Position numbers and translations under genes: made by a program
Notes under the pieces: generated by a model
The model's database searches: none
What the model saw: the letters and a program-made list of their open reading frames with translations, nothing else
Told to the model about the DNA's origin: nothing
Assembly: GCA_973895155.1 (NCBI GenBank)
Contig: OZ316891.1
Span: forward strand, 3,472,001-3,536,000
From: Marsupella aquatica
Taxonomy: Eukaryota; Marchantiophyta
Length of the DNA stretch: 64,000 bases
Direction of reading: 5' to 3'
Part shown: one piece after another, positions 1 through 10,733 of the stretch
Numbering within the stretch: position 1 is the first letter of the stretch
Layout: the number at the start of each line of letters is the position of its first letter

Positions 1-338
1 CTTGGAGCCATCACTATACACACGCACTCAGCACCCTGTCATTTTATTATGCAAGTGAAAAATACACTTCCTGTTAAGGATTTCACCCCCGACTGTACTT
101 GCCAAAATACGTAACGTTCCAAAAAAACCAAAAAACAAAAAATATAGGTGCCTGAGTCATGTACCTATTCTCAAGTGAATGAGACAAAATTCCTAAATGT
201 TTGAGGATGTCAACTCCTCCGCTGTCCTCACATGTACTGCCTCTGCACGTACATCCATGACCATATCAGAGTCCAATCATGTATAGTCATAGACACAGGT
301 GCCAGGTGCGAGACCGGGTGTGAGATGTCCTCATCTTA

Positions 339-908
339 CTACCACATCAAATACGGATACCAATCTTGTTGTCGATGCCACTCAGCCCTGAGGTACTCAG
401 GCATGTACATTAAGTCATCAAGGTCTAAACCCTGCTCATGCCATGGTGGTCTTCGATCCGTGCCTACAAGCAGTGGCAGCAGTGCCCTCCATGGTGCACA
501 TGTTGCTACCAAGTCCCTCCACTGGGTACTAATTAGTCTATATTTGCAGATATCTTGTGCGCCAGACACCACAAGAACCCTCGGCCAGACATGTGTAAGA
601 ACTATATCATCTGCCAAATCAGGCAACAAGGAACCACCTACAGCATCGTGCTTGTCTAACTCATCTGCTGAAAAGTAAATGTCCTCTTCCGACTGTGCAT
701 CCTCATTCACCACAGCATTCACAACACATCCAAGGTCTGCAGGCATTATCTCGGATGGAGCTACACTCTGTCTGGTTACCAATCCACACAAGTAAGCCCA
801 AGCAGTAGCCATGCACGATGCAACCCGTAGGAGGACCCTACACAGGGCCTGACGGTCTGGAAGAGGCAGCATACCCACCAAAGTCTTCAGCCAAACAGAG
901 CCCAGCAA
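339..908 (-). CDS. F-box-like protein, 189 aa
   Basis: This is a single-exon ORF on the minus strand, closed by two consecutive stops (TAG TAA). Residues about 93-150 resemble an F-box: LPDLADDIVLTHVWPRVL is followed by a CKYRLISTQWRDLV stretch and a conserved Trp. That is the usual LPDDIV...W..L....LVS..WR pattern. F-box proteins link targets to SCF ubiquitin ligases through SKP1. No C-terminal Kelch, LRR or other target-binding repeat follows, so the protein is short for the family. The first 40 residues look like an extension and the true start could be internal. It lies on the same strand as, and 140 bp downstream of, the BRCT gene. The F-box call rests on pattern recognition only. Confidence 0.5.
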   Translation of the reverse strand: MLGSVWLKTLVGMLPLPDRQALCRVLLRVASCMATAWAYLCGLVTRQSVAPSEIMPADLGCVVNAVVNEDAQSEEDIYFSADELDKHDAVGGSLLPDLADDIVLTHVWPRVLVVSGAQDICKYRLISTQWRDLVATCAPWRALLPLLVGTDRRPPWHEQGLDLDDLMYMPEYLRAEWHRQQDWYPYLMW

Positions 909-1048
909 GTAGATTCACAGTCACACCCCACGCAGCAGGAAACAACAATCACTTCAACTGCGACCAACCATGACAAGATGAGTTAGTTCAAGGATCACAT
1001 TTATTACAAAATTGTGATTTATACAAAAATATGAGGGACTCCTACTCC

Positions 1049-1912
1049 TCACTCTCTCCCACCTTTGCTAAGCATACATCTCCGCTGAATCTTGGAGGGC
1101 CAGGCCTCAAAAATATCAAAGTCCCAAGCATTCTGTCGCTTCCCTCTAGCTGCTGATTCCAGAAGCCAATCAGGGGAAAGCACCCAAAGATTGTTGTTCA
1201 TGACAAAATCACGCACTGTTGTCTTAAAGATTTTTCTGCATATTTTCATGTATGACAGACCTACAACATGAGTGGAGGTTTCTGTTAGACTCTCCTCCAC
1301 TGTCCCACCTAGCTCAACAACTATAGACTTGTACAGTCTGCACTTAGTCTCCCCAATTCCTTCTTCTGCAAATACCACACTGAACCCCTTCATAATGGTA
1401 TTTCTCTCCTTGCCATGCTCATTCAATATAGCATCTGCACGCATAGGATGGTGTCCTATGTTGACAACAGGTCCATATTGGACAGAAGCAAAGTTGGGTT
1501 TCTCTGCCGCTGCTTCATAGGCTTCCTTTTCAGCCAAAGCCTCTGCAGTGGCCTCCTCACTCTCCCACAACTCATATTGCTCAGTACTCTGTACACACCT
1601 ATGTTTAACAGAATCGGTCAGCCAAGAGACTTCAACTACTTTTAGACCTTGGTTGGTAATGGCAGAATCAATGAAGGACCATGACCACTTGTTCATCACA
1701 TCCAGCCATGTCCCCGCAACAACATGTGTAGTCTGTGGAGTGATGTCCTTGACTTCAGTCCCATGGAACTCTGAGAATCGTTTTTGTACGATTGGCCAAC
1801 TCACTTGGGTGAACCCATAGTGGCCAGGAATCAAAATGGCTTTGATTCCAGCCAACAGAGGCGGGTGGTCAACATTTGTACGTTTCCTAGAGGCCATGTA
1901 CACACGGGCCAC
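1049..1912 (-). CDS. Two-BRCT-domain protein, 287 aa
   Basis: This is an intact single-exon ORF ending in TGA. BRCT 1 (about residues 18-112) shows the GTEVKDITPQTTHVVAG strand-turn and the WSFIDSAITNQGLKVVEVSWL helix with the hallmark Trp. BRCT 2 (about 173-265) shows LGGTVEESLTETSTHVVG and VLSPDWLLES, again with the conserved Trp. A Glu/Ala-rich linker separates them. BRCT domains bind phosphopeptides or DNA ends in DNA-damage and checkpoint proteins, but most such proteins are much longer and carry other domains. A free-standing BRCT pair could be a small adaptor or a captured fragment of a larger gene. Initiation at the first Met or at the Met five codons later (MASRKR) is equally possible. 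The domain call is firm; the cellular role is not. Confidence 0.72.
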   Translation of the reverse strand: MARVYMASRKRTNVDHPPLLAGIKAILIPGHYGFTQVSWPIVQKRFSEFHGTEVKDITPQTTHVVAGTWLDVMNKWSWSFIDSAITNQGLKVVEVSWLTDSVKHRCVQSTEQYELWESEEATAEALAEKEAYEAAAEKPNFASVQYGPVVNIGHHPMRADAILNEHGKERNTIMKGFSVVFAEEGIGETKCRLYKSIVVELGGTVEESLTETSTHVVGLSYMKICRKIFKTTVRDFVMNNNLWVLSPDWLLESAARGKRQNAWDFDIFEAWPSKIQRRCMLSKGGRE

Positions 1913-2497
1913 CTAATCACTGCAGACCGGAAGATAATGCGTTCACCTGATAATCGGAGGGCCCTTAAAATGCTGCGTTTATAACTTGGTCCAGTCCAGT
2001 CGTCTGGTGAGTCTCTGCTCCGATTCCAAACGGGAGAAATATTGGGACAAACGTACTAGACACCTGCAAGCATGCACTTCATAGTTTGAATATGTGCCTT
2101 CACAATATTGAAGGTGACAAGTGCAATTGTTTTGTGATGCCACATACAGATGTTTCGTATGGGGGCAGACATTCAATGAGAATACAAAATGTTGGTACAC
2201 TTTAAGGGAATTCTCGCAAATTAAATAGCCTTGTAACTTATATGCTCATAATGAGAAGTCCTGATTTAATTTAAGCAGTGTCATGTAAGTCGTGATCAAA
2301 ATGATTGCAGAGTTAAAAAAGTTCCTAGAAGGCTTAAGGGGAGATTTTGAAGGCATGTACCCAGGAACAAGTAATGAACTTAGGGTACTTGTTGCCTAAG
2401 CATCCTCTCCTACAGAGGTCCTTCTTCTCAAAATTGGAATGTCTGCAATCTCCAAGGTATCCACATCAGGTGCACTATGCATGTACATTATTCAGGT

Positions 2498-3178
2498 TCA
2501 AAGCCAAGAAATGTGATCTCTCATGGGAGTGTGCAAAGTAGGATCTATGGCATGGCGATGACAATAGAAGATCCATCGATCAACACCATGTGCAGAGTGA
2601 TCATAGATGTGTCTGTCACAAGCATAGCCTTCTGCTTGACGCTCCTTCAAACAATGAAAGTGCCACATGGTGGGACACCTAACACAGTGGACTATGTCCA
2701 CCCAGAAATCTTCATCGTGCTGACCACATGCCTTGCACTTATGAAGTGGGCAAGCTGTGGCAAGATCGGGCAAACATGAAAAACAAAAGAACCTCACACA
2801 ATATCTGTCAGGGCATTTCCTAACAAGTGGTGGAGCATCAACAGAGCCCTCATAAGACCCCAACTTCCCACACTGTGCACACTTAGCCTGCTTCTCCAAA
2901 CAATCAGTGCACATCCAGCCTCCTTGGTGTGCTGACGGGAGGCCCACCCCTGGACAGTTGTTTTCTGCAGCAAGGTCAGACTCCGGGTTGAGGTGGAAAT
3001 GCCTCATGCAAGGGCCCTCACATATGGCTAAGTCACCACCATCGTCACAAATGGCACAACAATGAGCTGCCTTCTGGAAAATCTGACTTGCGGAGAAGTT
3101 ACTACCATCTGGCCCAACTACACCTGTGTTGCTCACCTCTGTCCCCCGCTTCTTGGCTCGGATTTTAGGGCGTGCCAT
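2498..3178 (-). CDS. EDM2-like PHD-finger protein, 226 aa
   Basis: This intact ORF starts with a basic MARPKIRAKKRG segment. Residues about 38-95 form a PHD finger (CAICDDGGDLAICEG, CMRHFH, WMCTDC). A second Cys-rich unit (CAQCGKLGS...CVRFFCFSCL) and a third (CKACGQ...CVRCPTMWHFHCL) follow, and the ORF ends in YCHRHAIDPTLHTPMRDHI. This order and the final H-x-ID-x-x-L-x-TP-x-RDH signature match the PHD cassette of plant ENHANCED DOWNY MILDEW 2. EDM2 is a chromatin protein that reads histone marks and affects polyadenylation and silencing of heterochromatin-containing genes. Canonical EDM2 is over 1000 aa with further domains after the PHD cassette; here only the cassette is present. It may be a small paralogue or a retained fragment. 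Confidence 0.75.
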   Translation of the reverse strand: MARPKIRAKKRGTEVSNTGVVGPDGSNFSASQIFQKAAHCCAICDDGGDLAICEGPCMRHFHLNPESDLAAENNCPGVGLPSAHQGGWMCTDCLEKQAKCAQCGKLGSYEGSVDAPPLVRKCPDRYCVRFFCFSCLPDLATACPLHKCKACGQHDEDFWVDIVHCVRCPTMWHFHCLKERQAEGYACDRHIYDHSAHGVDRWIFYCHRHAIDPTLHTPMRDHISWL

Positions 3179-3847
3179 GCCTACGCATGAGACAGATAGT
3201 ACAATTTAGCAGAGTGCACAGACAATACAATTTAGTGCAGTGTACAAAAAGTACAGTGTAGCATATAGACTAGAGTGGCAATTGCTACTGCAATGAAATG
3301 TTCACACACATGTGCAGAGTAGACATACTTTTTGGTTTGTTGAGCCCACACTAAAAACTGATCCCCTCGTACAATAGCTCCACCTACACCTCAATTTTGT
3401 GGCTATGATTCACCAAAGGAGATCTGCAACAAGATTTAATGCATTTGAATCACATATAACAGTCGTGACATGTAAAACAGGCATTTTTTGAACAGGATTG
3501 GTATCAAGCAGTGTGATCAGGGTTGTAATTTATACATCCTAAATAGGCTATGATAGTGAATGAGACAAATAAGTTAGGCATAAATCACTTTTTCCAGGTT
3601 ATCACATGGCCCATTAATTCCAGTCTTTGAAAGGAGACTTTTAAGTGAGCTTGCTAGCCTCTTAAATTAGGATATTGTACTTAGTGCAGCCATAATAGGA
3701 TAAGTTATGTACTGTTGACCCTAAACCCTGGACCCAAAATTGGTCATAATTCAAAATCTTAAGTAAATATCCTCTCTGTTCAAGTCAAAGTGTTAAGTTA
3801 TAGGTCAATGGTCTCTGGTTTGTGCATGCGGTGTGACAAGTGGTCCT

Positions 3848-4297
3848 CTAGAGCGTGTGATCCAAACATGTGTAGACACCAAAGTGACCGGTGGTGGGGT
3901 CTGGGAGGGCAGGACAAGTGACATTGCCAGGCACACTGCAGGATGGCGAGTGGTTCCAGATGATACATTGTGCTCTGTGAAAAAACCGACATCCAAGAGA
4001 ACGGTCATCCAACTCTAGGCCAGAAGCCCTACAGGCAGGACAGTCATATTGGCAACTGTGCACACACCCTTGGGCCCTAATTTGTGGCGGGTCATGTACA
4101 AGAGACAGAAATACCAAGGATGTTGGGAAGGGTGGAGAAGCAGGTACAGGCCGACTGTAGTTGTTCCTGGCAACAACTGGGTACTCAAAGTACCATGCAG
4201 ACTGGGCTGGAAGGATCCCAAGTCTGACATACTCAAGGCGCAACATCTCTGCCTTGCGTGCAAGCCGCACATGTTCAGCGTTGCGGGTCCTCACCAT
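3848..4297 (-). CDS. Unrecognised ORF, 149 aa
   Basis: I do not recognise this protein. The N-terminal 30 residues are charged and helical (RNAEHVRLARKAEMLRLEYV). The middle is Pro-rich, and the C-terminal half has about ten Cys and several His but no spacing that matches a known zinc finger. It lies on the same strand as and upstream of the EDM2-like gene, and there is no clear promoter. It could be a real small gene, one exon of a larger gene, or a chance ORF. Confidence 0.25.
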   Translation of the reverse strand: MVRTRNAEHVRLARKAEMLRLEYVRLGILPAQSAWYFEYPVVARNNYSRPVPASPPFPTSLVFLSLVHDPPQIRAQGCVHSCQYDCPACRASGLELDDRSLGCRFFHRAQCIIWNHSPSCSVPGNVTCPALPDPTTGHFGVYTCLDHTL

Positions 4298-4563
4298 AAG
4301 TGTTGCTTTTGTGGAGATGTCGTGTGTTCACGTCCTCTGATAAGCACCTTCGATCAACAAGGTGAGCAGGAGCTGTACTTGCCTCACCAACAGCAACCAA
4401 CCTTAAATTATCAGTTCCCACTCACTGTGTCATTCCATTGGTTCCAGCTAGGGGTCACAGTGTAAACATAGCATGAAACACTCCTAATCAACTTGCTTAC
4501 AAACTACAATATCCAGAAAGAGTGAAAGTCTCACCCTCCAGTGAGCAGCAGAGAGGTAGTTCA

Positions 4564-4947
4564 CTAGATGTGTTGATGTGCAGTTAAACCTCCACTATTG
4601 CTTACTTCTGGTGTATGCTGCTCAGAAGAAGACATATTAGTAGCAGCAAATTGCAAATAATGGCCATAAGCAAACCGTGAGAGTTTGCAAAATGCTACGA
4701 CAAATCCATCACAGCAGTGCTCCACAGGAATGAAACCAAGCAAAATTTGGTGACCTCGGCCAATGACAAGGCCAATGTAGTGAACAATCCTTGACCGATC
4801 ATGATATGGATTGGAATTACAATTAGTCAGCTCTTCTTCTTTGTTTTCTAACTCTGGGGGAAATGAGCATGACCAGGGAATTCTCTGAGAAATAGAAGTG
4901 CACAGGGAAAATGAAATTGGCTCATTCAGCTCTGCAAGATGGACCAT
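4564..4947 (-). CDS. Unrecognised ORF, 127 aa
   Basis: This minus-strand ORF has no domain I can name. The composition is ordinary, without transmembrane segments or low complexity, and contains IVHYIGLVIGRGHQILLGFI, which reads like a folded core. It lies 267 bp upstream of the 149-aa ORF on the same strand, so the two might be exons of one gene. No strong GT-AG pair joining them was identified. The coding call is tentative. Confidence 0.22.
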   Translation of the reverse strand: MVHLAELNEPISFSLCTSISQRIPWSCSFPPELENKEEELTNCNSNPYHDRSRIVHYIGLVIGRGHQILLGFIPVEHCCDGFVVAFCKLSRFAYGHYLQFAATNMSSSEQHTPEVSNSGGLTAHQHI

Positions 4948-5810
4948 TGCAGCATACTTGGACAGTTGTTCCGCAATACATAAAATACCCTAACTTACAT
5001 GCAATTGATACAATCTGCTTCTGTTGGCTGTCCTACAGCTCATGGCAGTGCCGTTGGGACAGGGTAAGTGAATATTGCCATAGCTGAAGCACATTGAGCT
5101 TGCAGCAACAAGTGAAGGAGCATGGCCAAAAGCAGAAAAGACAGACAGGTTTTACAAGAAGAAACTAACAACCGCCAATCTGCTCAAATCCGCTGCATAG
5201 ATCAAACCCTCCGAACTACACAGCCCTCCTTTGAAAACAATCCAATGTGCTTTGGCTGGTGGATGACAAGGACTGGGAGAAGAGGAAACGTCTGCACAAT
5301 CAATCCAAATGACGGTACACAGAGACCAGGCACAGAGAGGATTTGTGCTTAGACAAAAACCACAAATTGTAGCATGGGCGCCATAGCATTCTAGACAAAG
5401 CACAAAACATAGAATCTATGAATCTATGACTCATGGACTAACAAAATGATTGGGTAGCATGGCAAAAGGAAAGACAAATTTCAAAATGACAACATGGCCC
5501 GTTTCCACCATTCATTTGACGTTGCTAGGTGTCCGTAAGATGACTGACCCACAAACAATCCCGACAACCTCATCCGACAGACTGCTTTTCTAGTGTGAAG
5601 AAATACATGATTACAAGCAACACCACGCCTCATCCAAGCAGGGAATTGAAAACATAACCATGTCATTCCTATATTGGACAGTGTCCTCTGCCATTGCACT
5701 GCATAGTTGTTATTCCATGTTGGTTGTCAACAGTTTGTTGGCTTGCCACAACCTAGATAGAACAATAAAATATTGTACATGAATACAACAAGAAAAATCT
5801 GCATACAGCG

Positions 5811-6188
5811 ATGGCCCGGTCACTTGAGGAAAAAACAAAACTAAGAAGGCAGGCACACGGGCAACCGAGAAAAAAAGCTAGTGGCGCCTCGCGGAGAATC
5901 CAGAATGGTAATGCCCTCGCCCAGAAGCTTGGGAAACAAAAGAGAAAAAAGCAAAAACGAGCTACCGACCACCGTCTTGACCAGGCCTGCCACAAGGTAT
6001 GGCTGGAGGCTGTGGTCCCCCCCTCAGTAAAGAAAAGGATGCAGGTTGGAGCACGGGGCACAAGGCATGTTTGGATCCAGGAGGAGCAAAACAGTAATGT
6101 CAAGCAGGAAGTGTGGAGAGACCAATCAGTAAACAAAAATAGGGGAGAACAAACATACATCAGCAGCAACAGGAAACGAGAAAGTTGA
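5811..6188 (+). CDS. Very basic hypothetical ORF, 125 aa
   Basis: The predicted protein is extremely rich in Lys, Arg and Gln (for example KLGKQKRKKQKRATDHRLDQ), like a nuclear or nucleolar tail. No domain is recognisable. The antisense strand is also open over the same span (pyrimidine-rich), so the ORF may reflect purine-rich DNA rather than selection. It has no recognisable neighbour or splice context. Confidence 0.18.
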   Translation: MARSLEEKTKLRRQAHGQPRKKASGASRRIQNGNALAQKLGKQKRKKQKRATDHRLDQACHKVWLEAVVPPSVKKRMQVGARGTRHVWIQEEQNSNVKQEVWRDQSVNKNRGEQTYISSNRKRES

Positions 6189-7724
6189 TTTAGGAGGGAT
6201 TGTAGGGAGAGAGCTTTTGGTGGGCTCGGCTGTGCGTGAAATATCGGGAGATAGATGCGCGAGAGAGTGAGGAGGGTGGCAAGCGGAAGACGGGTTGGGA
6301 CTGGACCCTTGGTGCCGGTGGGTAATATATGGGGTTTCAGCAGACTTGGGGCCAGTTTGAGGAGGATTGAGAAGCGCGCACCCCACGTTCTTGGGTGGTG
6401 GTTGGGTGGGGTTTTGTTTGATTGAAGAAGAAATCACCATTCTCTTCTAGAAGAAAGAAAATCACAGGAAATAGTGGACGGGAGAACAAGGCATGTAATA
6501 GAGAACAACAAGGCATGTAATAGAGACAGTGCGCAGCTCAGCTCCGAGGTCACACTTTACGATGCACAGGGGGTCCTTGGTTGCACGTAGGAGAAGGACT
6601 GAATCACTGTGGCTGCTCTTCCGTACTATCGAAGCACCCGGCTGGCAGCTCCGCAAACACTGATCGTAGCTACAATCTCTACACCGTTGATTGAAGAGCA
6701 GCTGCAGCACAGTAAGGAGCTCCCACAGCCTCCCTCTTCAAAGCTCGGTTGACCTAGCTCTACGATCGACGGAGCATGGGCGCCAGACAAAGCACAAACT
6801 GTACCATGGAGCTGGAGAAAAACACAGAGTAATTGAAGCCTAACAATACCCTTCTCAGCTCCTGATTGAATGAGGAAAAACACATTACAAGACACATTGC
6901 AGGCAATAGGATTTTAACAATGAAGTCTCGCCTGTGCTGACAGAATACCTGCTTACAGCCACGCGTTGCTCATCCTCCCACAGTTCGGTGGCACACTATC
7001 CAGATGGCATGACGCATGCCTTAACTTATGACGATTTGCGCAGCTCAAATCAAGTAGGTTGTCCCCACAAAAAGACAGAGGACAACAAAGAAAAGCAATG
7101 TAGCCGTGATGTCTTACCAGCCCTGACAATGGGAGCTTCAAAGGCGGTGCACTATGGCTGAAATGGCAGCACGCTGCTCGAACACTAAAGCAACACAAAA
7201 CTTGGACTCTCACCTTATGCAACTCCTGGCTTGTATTCAGCTGGCGTTGGCCCACTCTAAGCTCCTGCGCCGCTCCGACTGCCAGTCGTTCTGTAGACGG
7301 TCTGTATCCTCCCTGACTGCAGCTCCTCCCCGCCCCCAGCTCGTCACCCGCGTCTTCTCCCCAATTTGTGGTGAGCTCCTCCTCGACCACAGCACCCTAA
7401 ACTGCTTTGCCCAGCCTCTGATGGCCTTCACGTTGTTACCGATTGTCGCTCCCCACAAAGTCCACAATCCATAAACCAGGCAGATAGTGCGCCCGTAGAA
7501 CAGATGCAACCCGCATGCAGCTTCACCAGCTCAATGGCAGCTCAACAGCTTAAGGGTGCAGCAAAAGGGCGTTGAATAGGTTGTCTCACCTCACCCTTCG
7601 AGAGCCGGTCATTGCAGCATCCCTAAACTCCCGATCCCTCTTCTCGGATTCCACAGAGCCGACCACAAGAAAATGGGAACACTAAACCTCACTGTAGAGA
7701 CGTTCCCACCAAGATTACACGGAA

Positions 7725-7835
7725 AACCTTGCTCCGATCCCTAAGCTCCCAATCCCATCGAGAGAACACGATAAAACCTTGCTCCAATCCCTAAACTCCC
7801 GATCCCACCAAGAGAACACAATAAACCTTGCTCCG
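7725..7835. repeat. 50-bp tandem repeat, about 2.2 copies
   Basis: Units start at 7725, 7775 and 7824. Each begins AACCTTGCTCC and contains a C-rich block (ATCCCTAAGCTCCC or a variant) followed by AGAGAACAC. Unit 2 differs from unit 1 by a few substitutions. A related C-rich block occurs at about 7618-7640. This is probably a small local duplication. Confidence 0.6.
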
Positions 7836-8359
7836 CAAGTTGGGAATGTGGCGGGATCCCTAAACACATCAACAACCTGCTAAGTGTAAGCAAAGTTGCA
7901 TAACCGGCTTGTTCCCTTCCAACGGTCGCGCGACTCGGGTGTCCAAACGGTACTGCAAGCGGTACAGGCCCCTAGCTTGGGATACCCTTACCAAAGTCAC
8001 TGGTGTTGCCGACATGGTAACGGCAAGATTATCCTGACCCTCCATAAACCCCCTCCATTCACTCAAGTGTTGTGAGTGACAACTTAGTGTAGTGTCGCTA
8101 AACAAATACTTTGGCCTTAGCAAATATCTGTGGTGATCGAACTTCATTAAACCAAACCTCTTTTGGTCACAAATAAGGCCATTTAATGAGTGATGCCCCT
8201 TGTCATCACCCTCTTAATTTATGCAATTACCCCTCCTGAACACAATTGAACGTTGTCCAAATTGCCTACCCTCATGAATAATTTGTCAATTATCTTTCCC
8301 GACATATATGATGTCAATGGACATGATGGGGAACATGATGTCAATGGACATGATGCCAA

Positions 8360-8705
8360 CGATCCAATGGTTCCTAAACCCCCATCCCCTTAACATGCAA
8401 CCCCCGACCCTTGACATCAAACCCCCCTAAACCCCCTTTAGTGAAAACCCAGCCACCCCCTAGCCTTGACATATAAACCCCCTAAACGTCTTCACAACTC
8501 GACTGTGGCCAGACTATCTTTGCAATGCCAAGGGCCATTTTTAGAGTGCATGCCGCTTGCAAGCTCAGGCTCTCAAGATCCTCCCAAGGCAGCAAACAAG
8601 TTAGGGTCCCTAAACATGTTCCTTTACCCTAAACCATTGCGTCACTATTTCAATCGAGTGTTCTTTGCCTGGACAACCCCCTAACCCTAAACCCACACCC
8701 CCTTG
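8360..8705. repeat. Degenerate telomere-like C/A-rich sequence
   Basis: The stretch contains many CCCTAAAC and CCCCCTAAACC fragments, interrupted by other sequence. It resembles decayed CCCTAAA plant telomere repeats, but no run exceeds about two units. The same motif recurs in other parts of the window, so it is probably part of a dispersed repeat family rather than an old chromosome end. Confidence 0.4.
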
Positions 8706-10733
8706 AGACCGGTACAAATCTACCTTTGTGCATCTTGGCCTTTTATTGATGGAGTTAGTAATCGATCCCTCCGTAGTCCACCCTCCATGAACCTCACTCC
8801 AAAACCTTTTTTGTCACAAATAAGGCCATTTATTGAGTTATGCCCCTTGCTATCTCCCTCTTTACAGAATTACCCCTCCTCAACATAAGTGAACATTACC
8901 CATGATGTGCTAGACTATTCACCGTTCACAAAGTAGCAAGGTTACTTCTCATAGTCTTTTAGTGAACCATAAAACACTAATAGTCTTTTGTAGTCTTCAA
9001 CAAAACTGGTGCAATGGGTGCGAGTCGTTTCAAGTATGGAAAAAGGACTTAGTGAGCTTAGTCCTATAAGGTATGGTCTAAATTGCCCCGGTTTCTACTA
9101 GTGAGCGAGAAATCTGTATTGGACCTCCAACATAATTTGACTGCACAAACAAACGTCCAATGTTACCATTATGAACACCATGCAGGTAGGAACAATCGCT
9201 CGACCAAATTGCCATTCGTACCCCAATACCCCACTCATACCCCAATACCCCACCGCACTTAGAGCTAAGATACTTACCTTGCATTCTGTACAAGCACTTT
9301 GCATGTTGGCTGATTGGAGATCTGCCAATAATTTGATTTGATCATGTTGATTGAGAACATCTCTTAGGAGCGACGCCGTCAGAGTTCTTCTTATCTTCAG
9401 TTGCTTGCAGGAAAGAAAGGCTAGGGTGCACTGCATATTGACGTAAACGGAGAAGTACGGACAACATATTTTGATCGGGAGCCTCCTCGATGCCCTCTAT
9501 ATATTTCTACAACAGGAGAAAGAATACAAGAAAATTAAGTAGGTTAGGATCTTAGATGGGATGCAAACTGAACAACATTGGGTACGTAGTCACTTCCAAA
9601 GCGCCTTACCCTAAATATTGTAGCAATCTGCTCCTGCATATCAAAATAGGCATCACGTTCTGCTTCAGTCCTCCATTCCACTATTACCACCTGAGAGTGC
9701 TTTACCGGCAACTGAAGAATGCCTGTACATGAACACAATGAGACCATCAGTGCATCATTTGCTAACAGAGTCAACCTAACGGACAAATGATGTCAACAAC
9801 GACAACATACATGTCAACCCGTGCTTGCAACCACTTACCCGAAAGATGCACCCCGTGCACGGCTCGGGTAGTGCGTTTGGCCAAGCGTTGACACCCATAC
9901 ACGAGATTCACACATATGCACACGCACAAGCATACAATCTCGATTTACACAAAGGAAATAATGGGAAAGGATTTTACTACATAGGGGACATACACGTACA
10001 CTTAGTTGACCTGAAAGCTCTTGAATGAACAGGTCCAAGGCCGAGGGTGTACACTACAACGGAGCTCGGCTCCGCACTCGCCCAGCAAGCTTAGTCCTAC
10101 CCCCTCCCCTTGGTACTCTTTCACTCATAGAGGTCGGGACTCCCCGCACATACCGCGGATGTCCAACTCTGAGACTAAAAACCCCCTACCTCTACCGAGG
10201 GGTGCACTAAATACTAAGGGCCAAGGTCCGGAGTGGCCTTGAGCCCAAATATTCACTAACTAAGATCCTAACTAAGTTGGCTGTCAGGCCGAAAAACAAC
10301 TTGTCTTATTAGAAGATTCTAATCTACGCAGGCTAGATAGTATGGCAACACCGCTTTAACTAGGCAGGCGCTTGTCCCTATAGCCCGATTTAGCTCTTGG
10401 GGGTTTCACTTTCACAAAAATGGCATATCACGTGCGACGAAGGATAGGGTCATTTTATTGGTTCTAAGGGAAGACTTAAGAATTTTTGTAGAAGAACAAT
10501 AGGGTCTTTTAAATTCAATTTTGAGACTTATAAGAACATTAGGGTCTTTTTAATCCAATCTTTAGAATATTCCAAGAATATTCCAACTTTATAGGGGTTA
10601 AAAAATAATATTTTTTTCTTAAATTTTAGGGGGTCCGAGGCCTAAAAACGTCGCAGGCAATGGGAAGGGTCCCCATATAGTGAGACCCCTGAGATTTAGC
10701 TACTCCTAACTCTATTTTAATCCTACTCTGCCG

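Larger units (their letters stand above)
6190..9800. other. Gene-poor stretch
   Basis: No ORF here has recognisable protein content. The short ORFs overlap each other on both strands and look random. Two things stand out and are listed separately: a 50-bp tandem repeat near 7.75 kb and C/A-rich telomere-like sequence near 8.4-8.7 kb. The segments at 8141-8240 and 8790-8890 also share a diverged block (around TTTTGTCACAAATAAGGCCA), so this region carries an old dispersed duplication. Confidence 0.5.
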
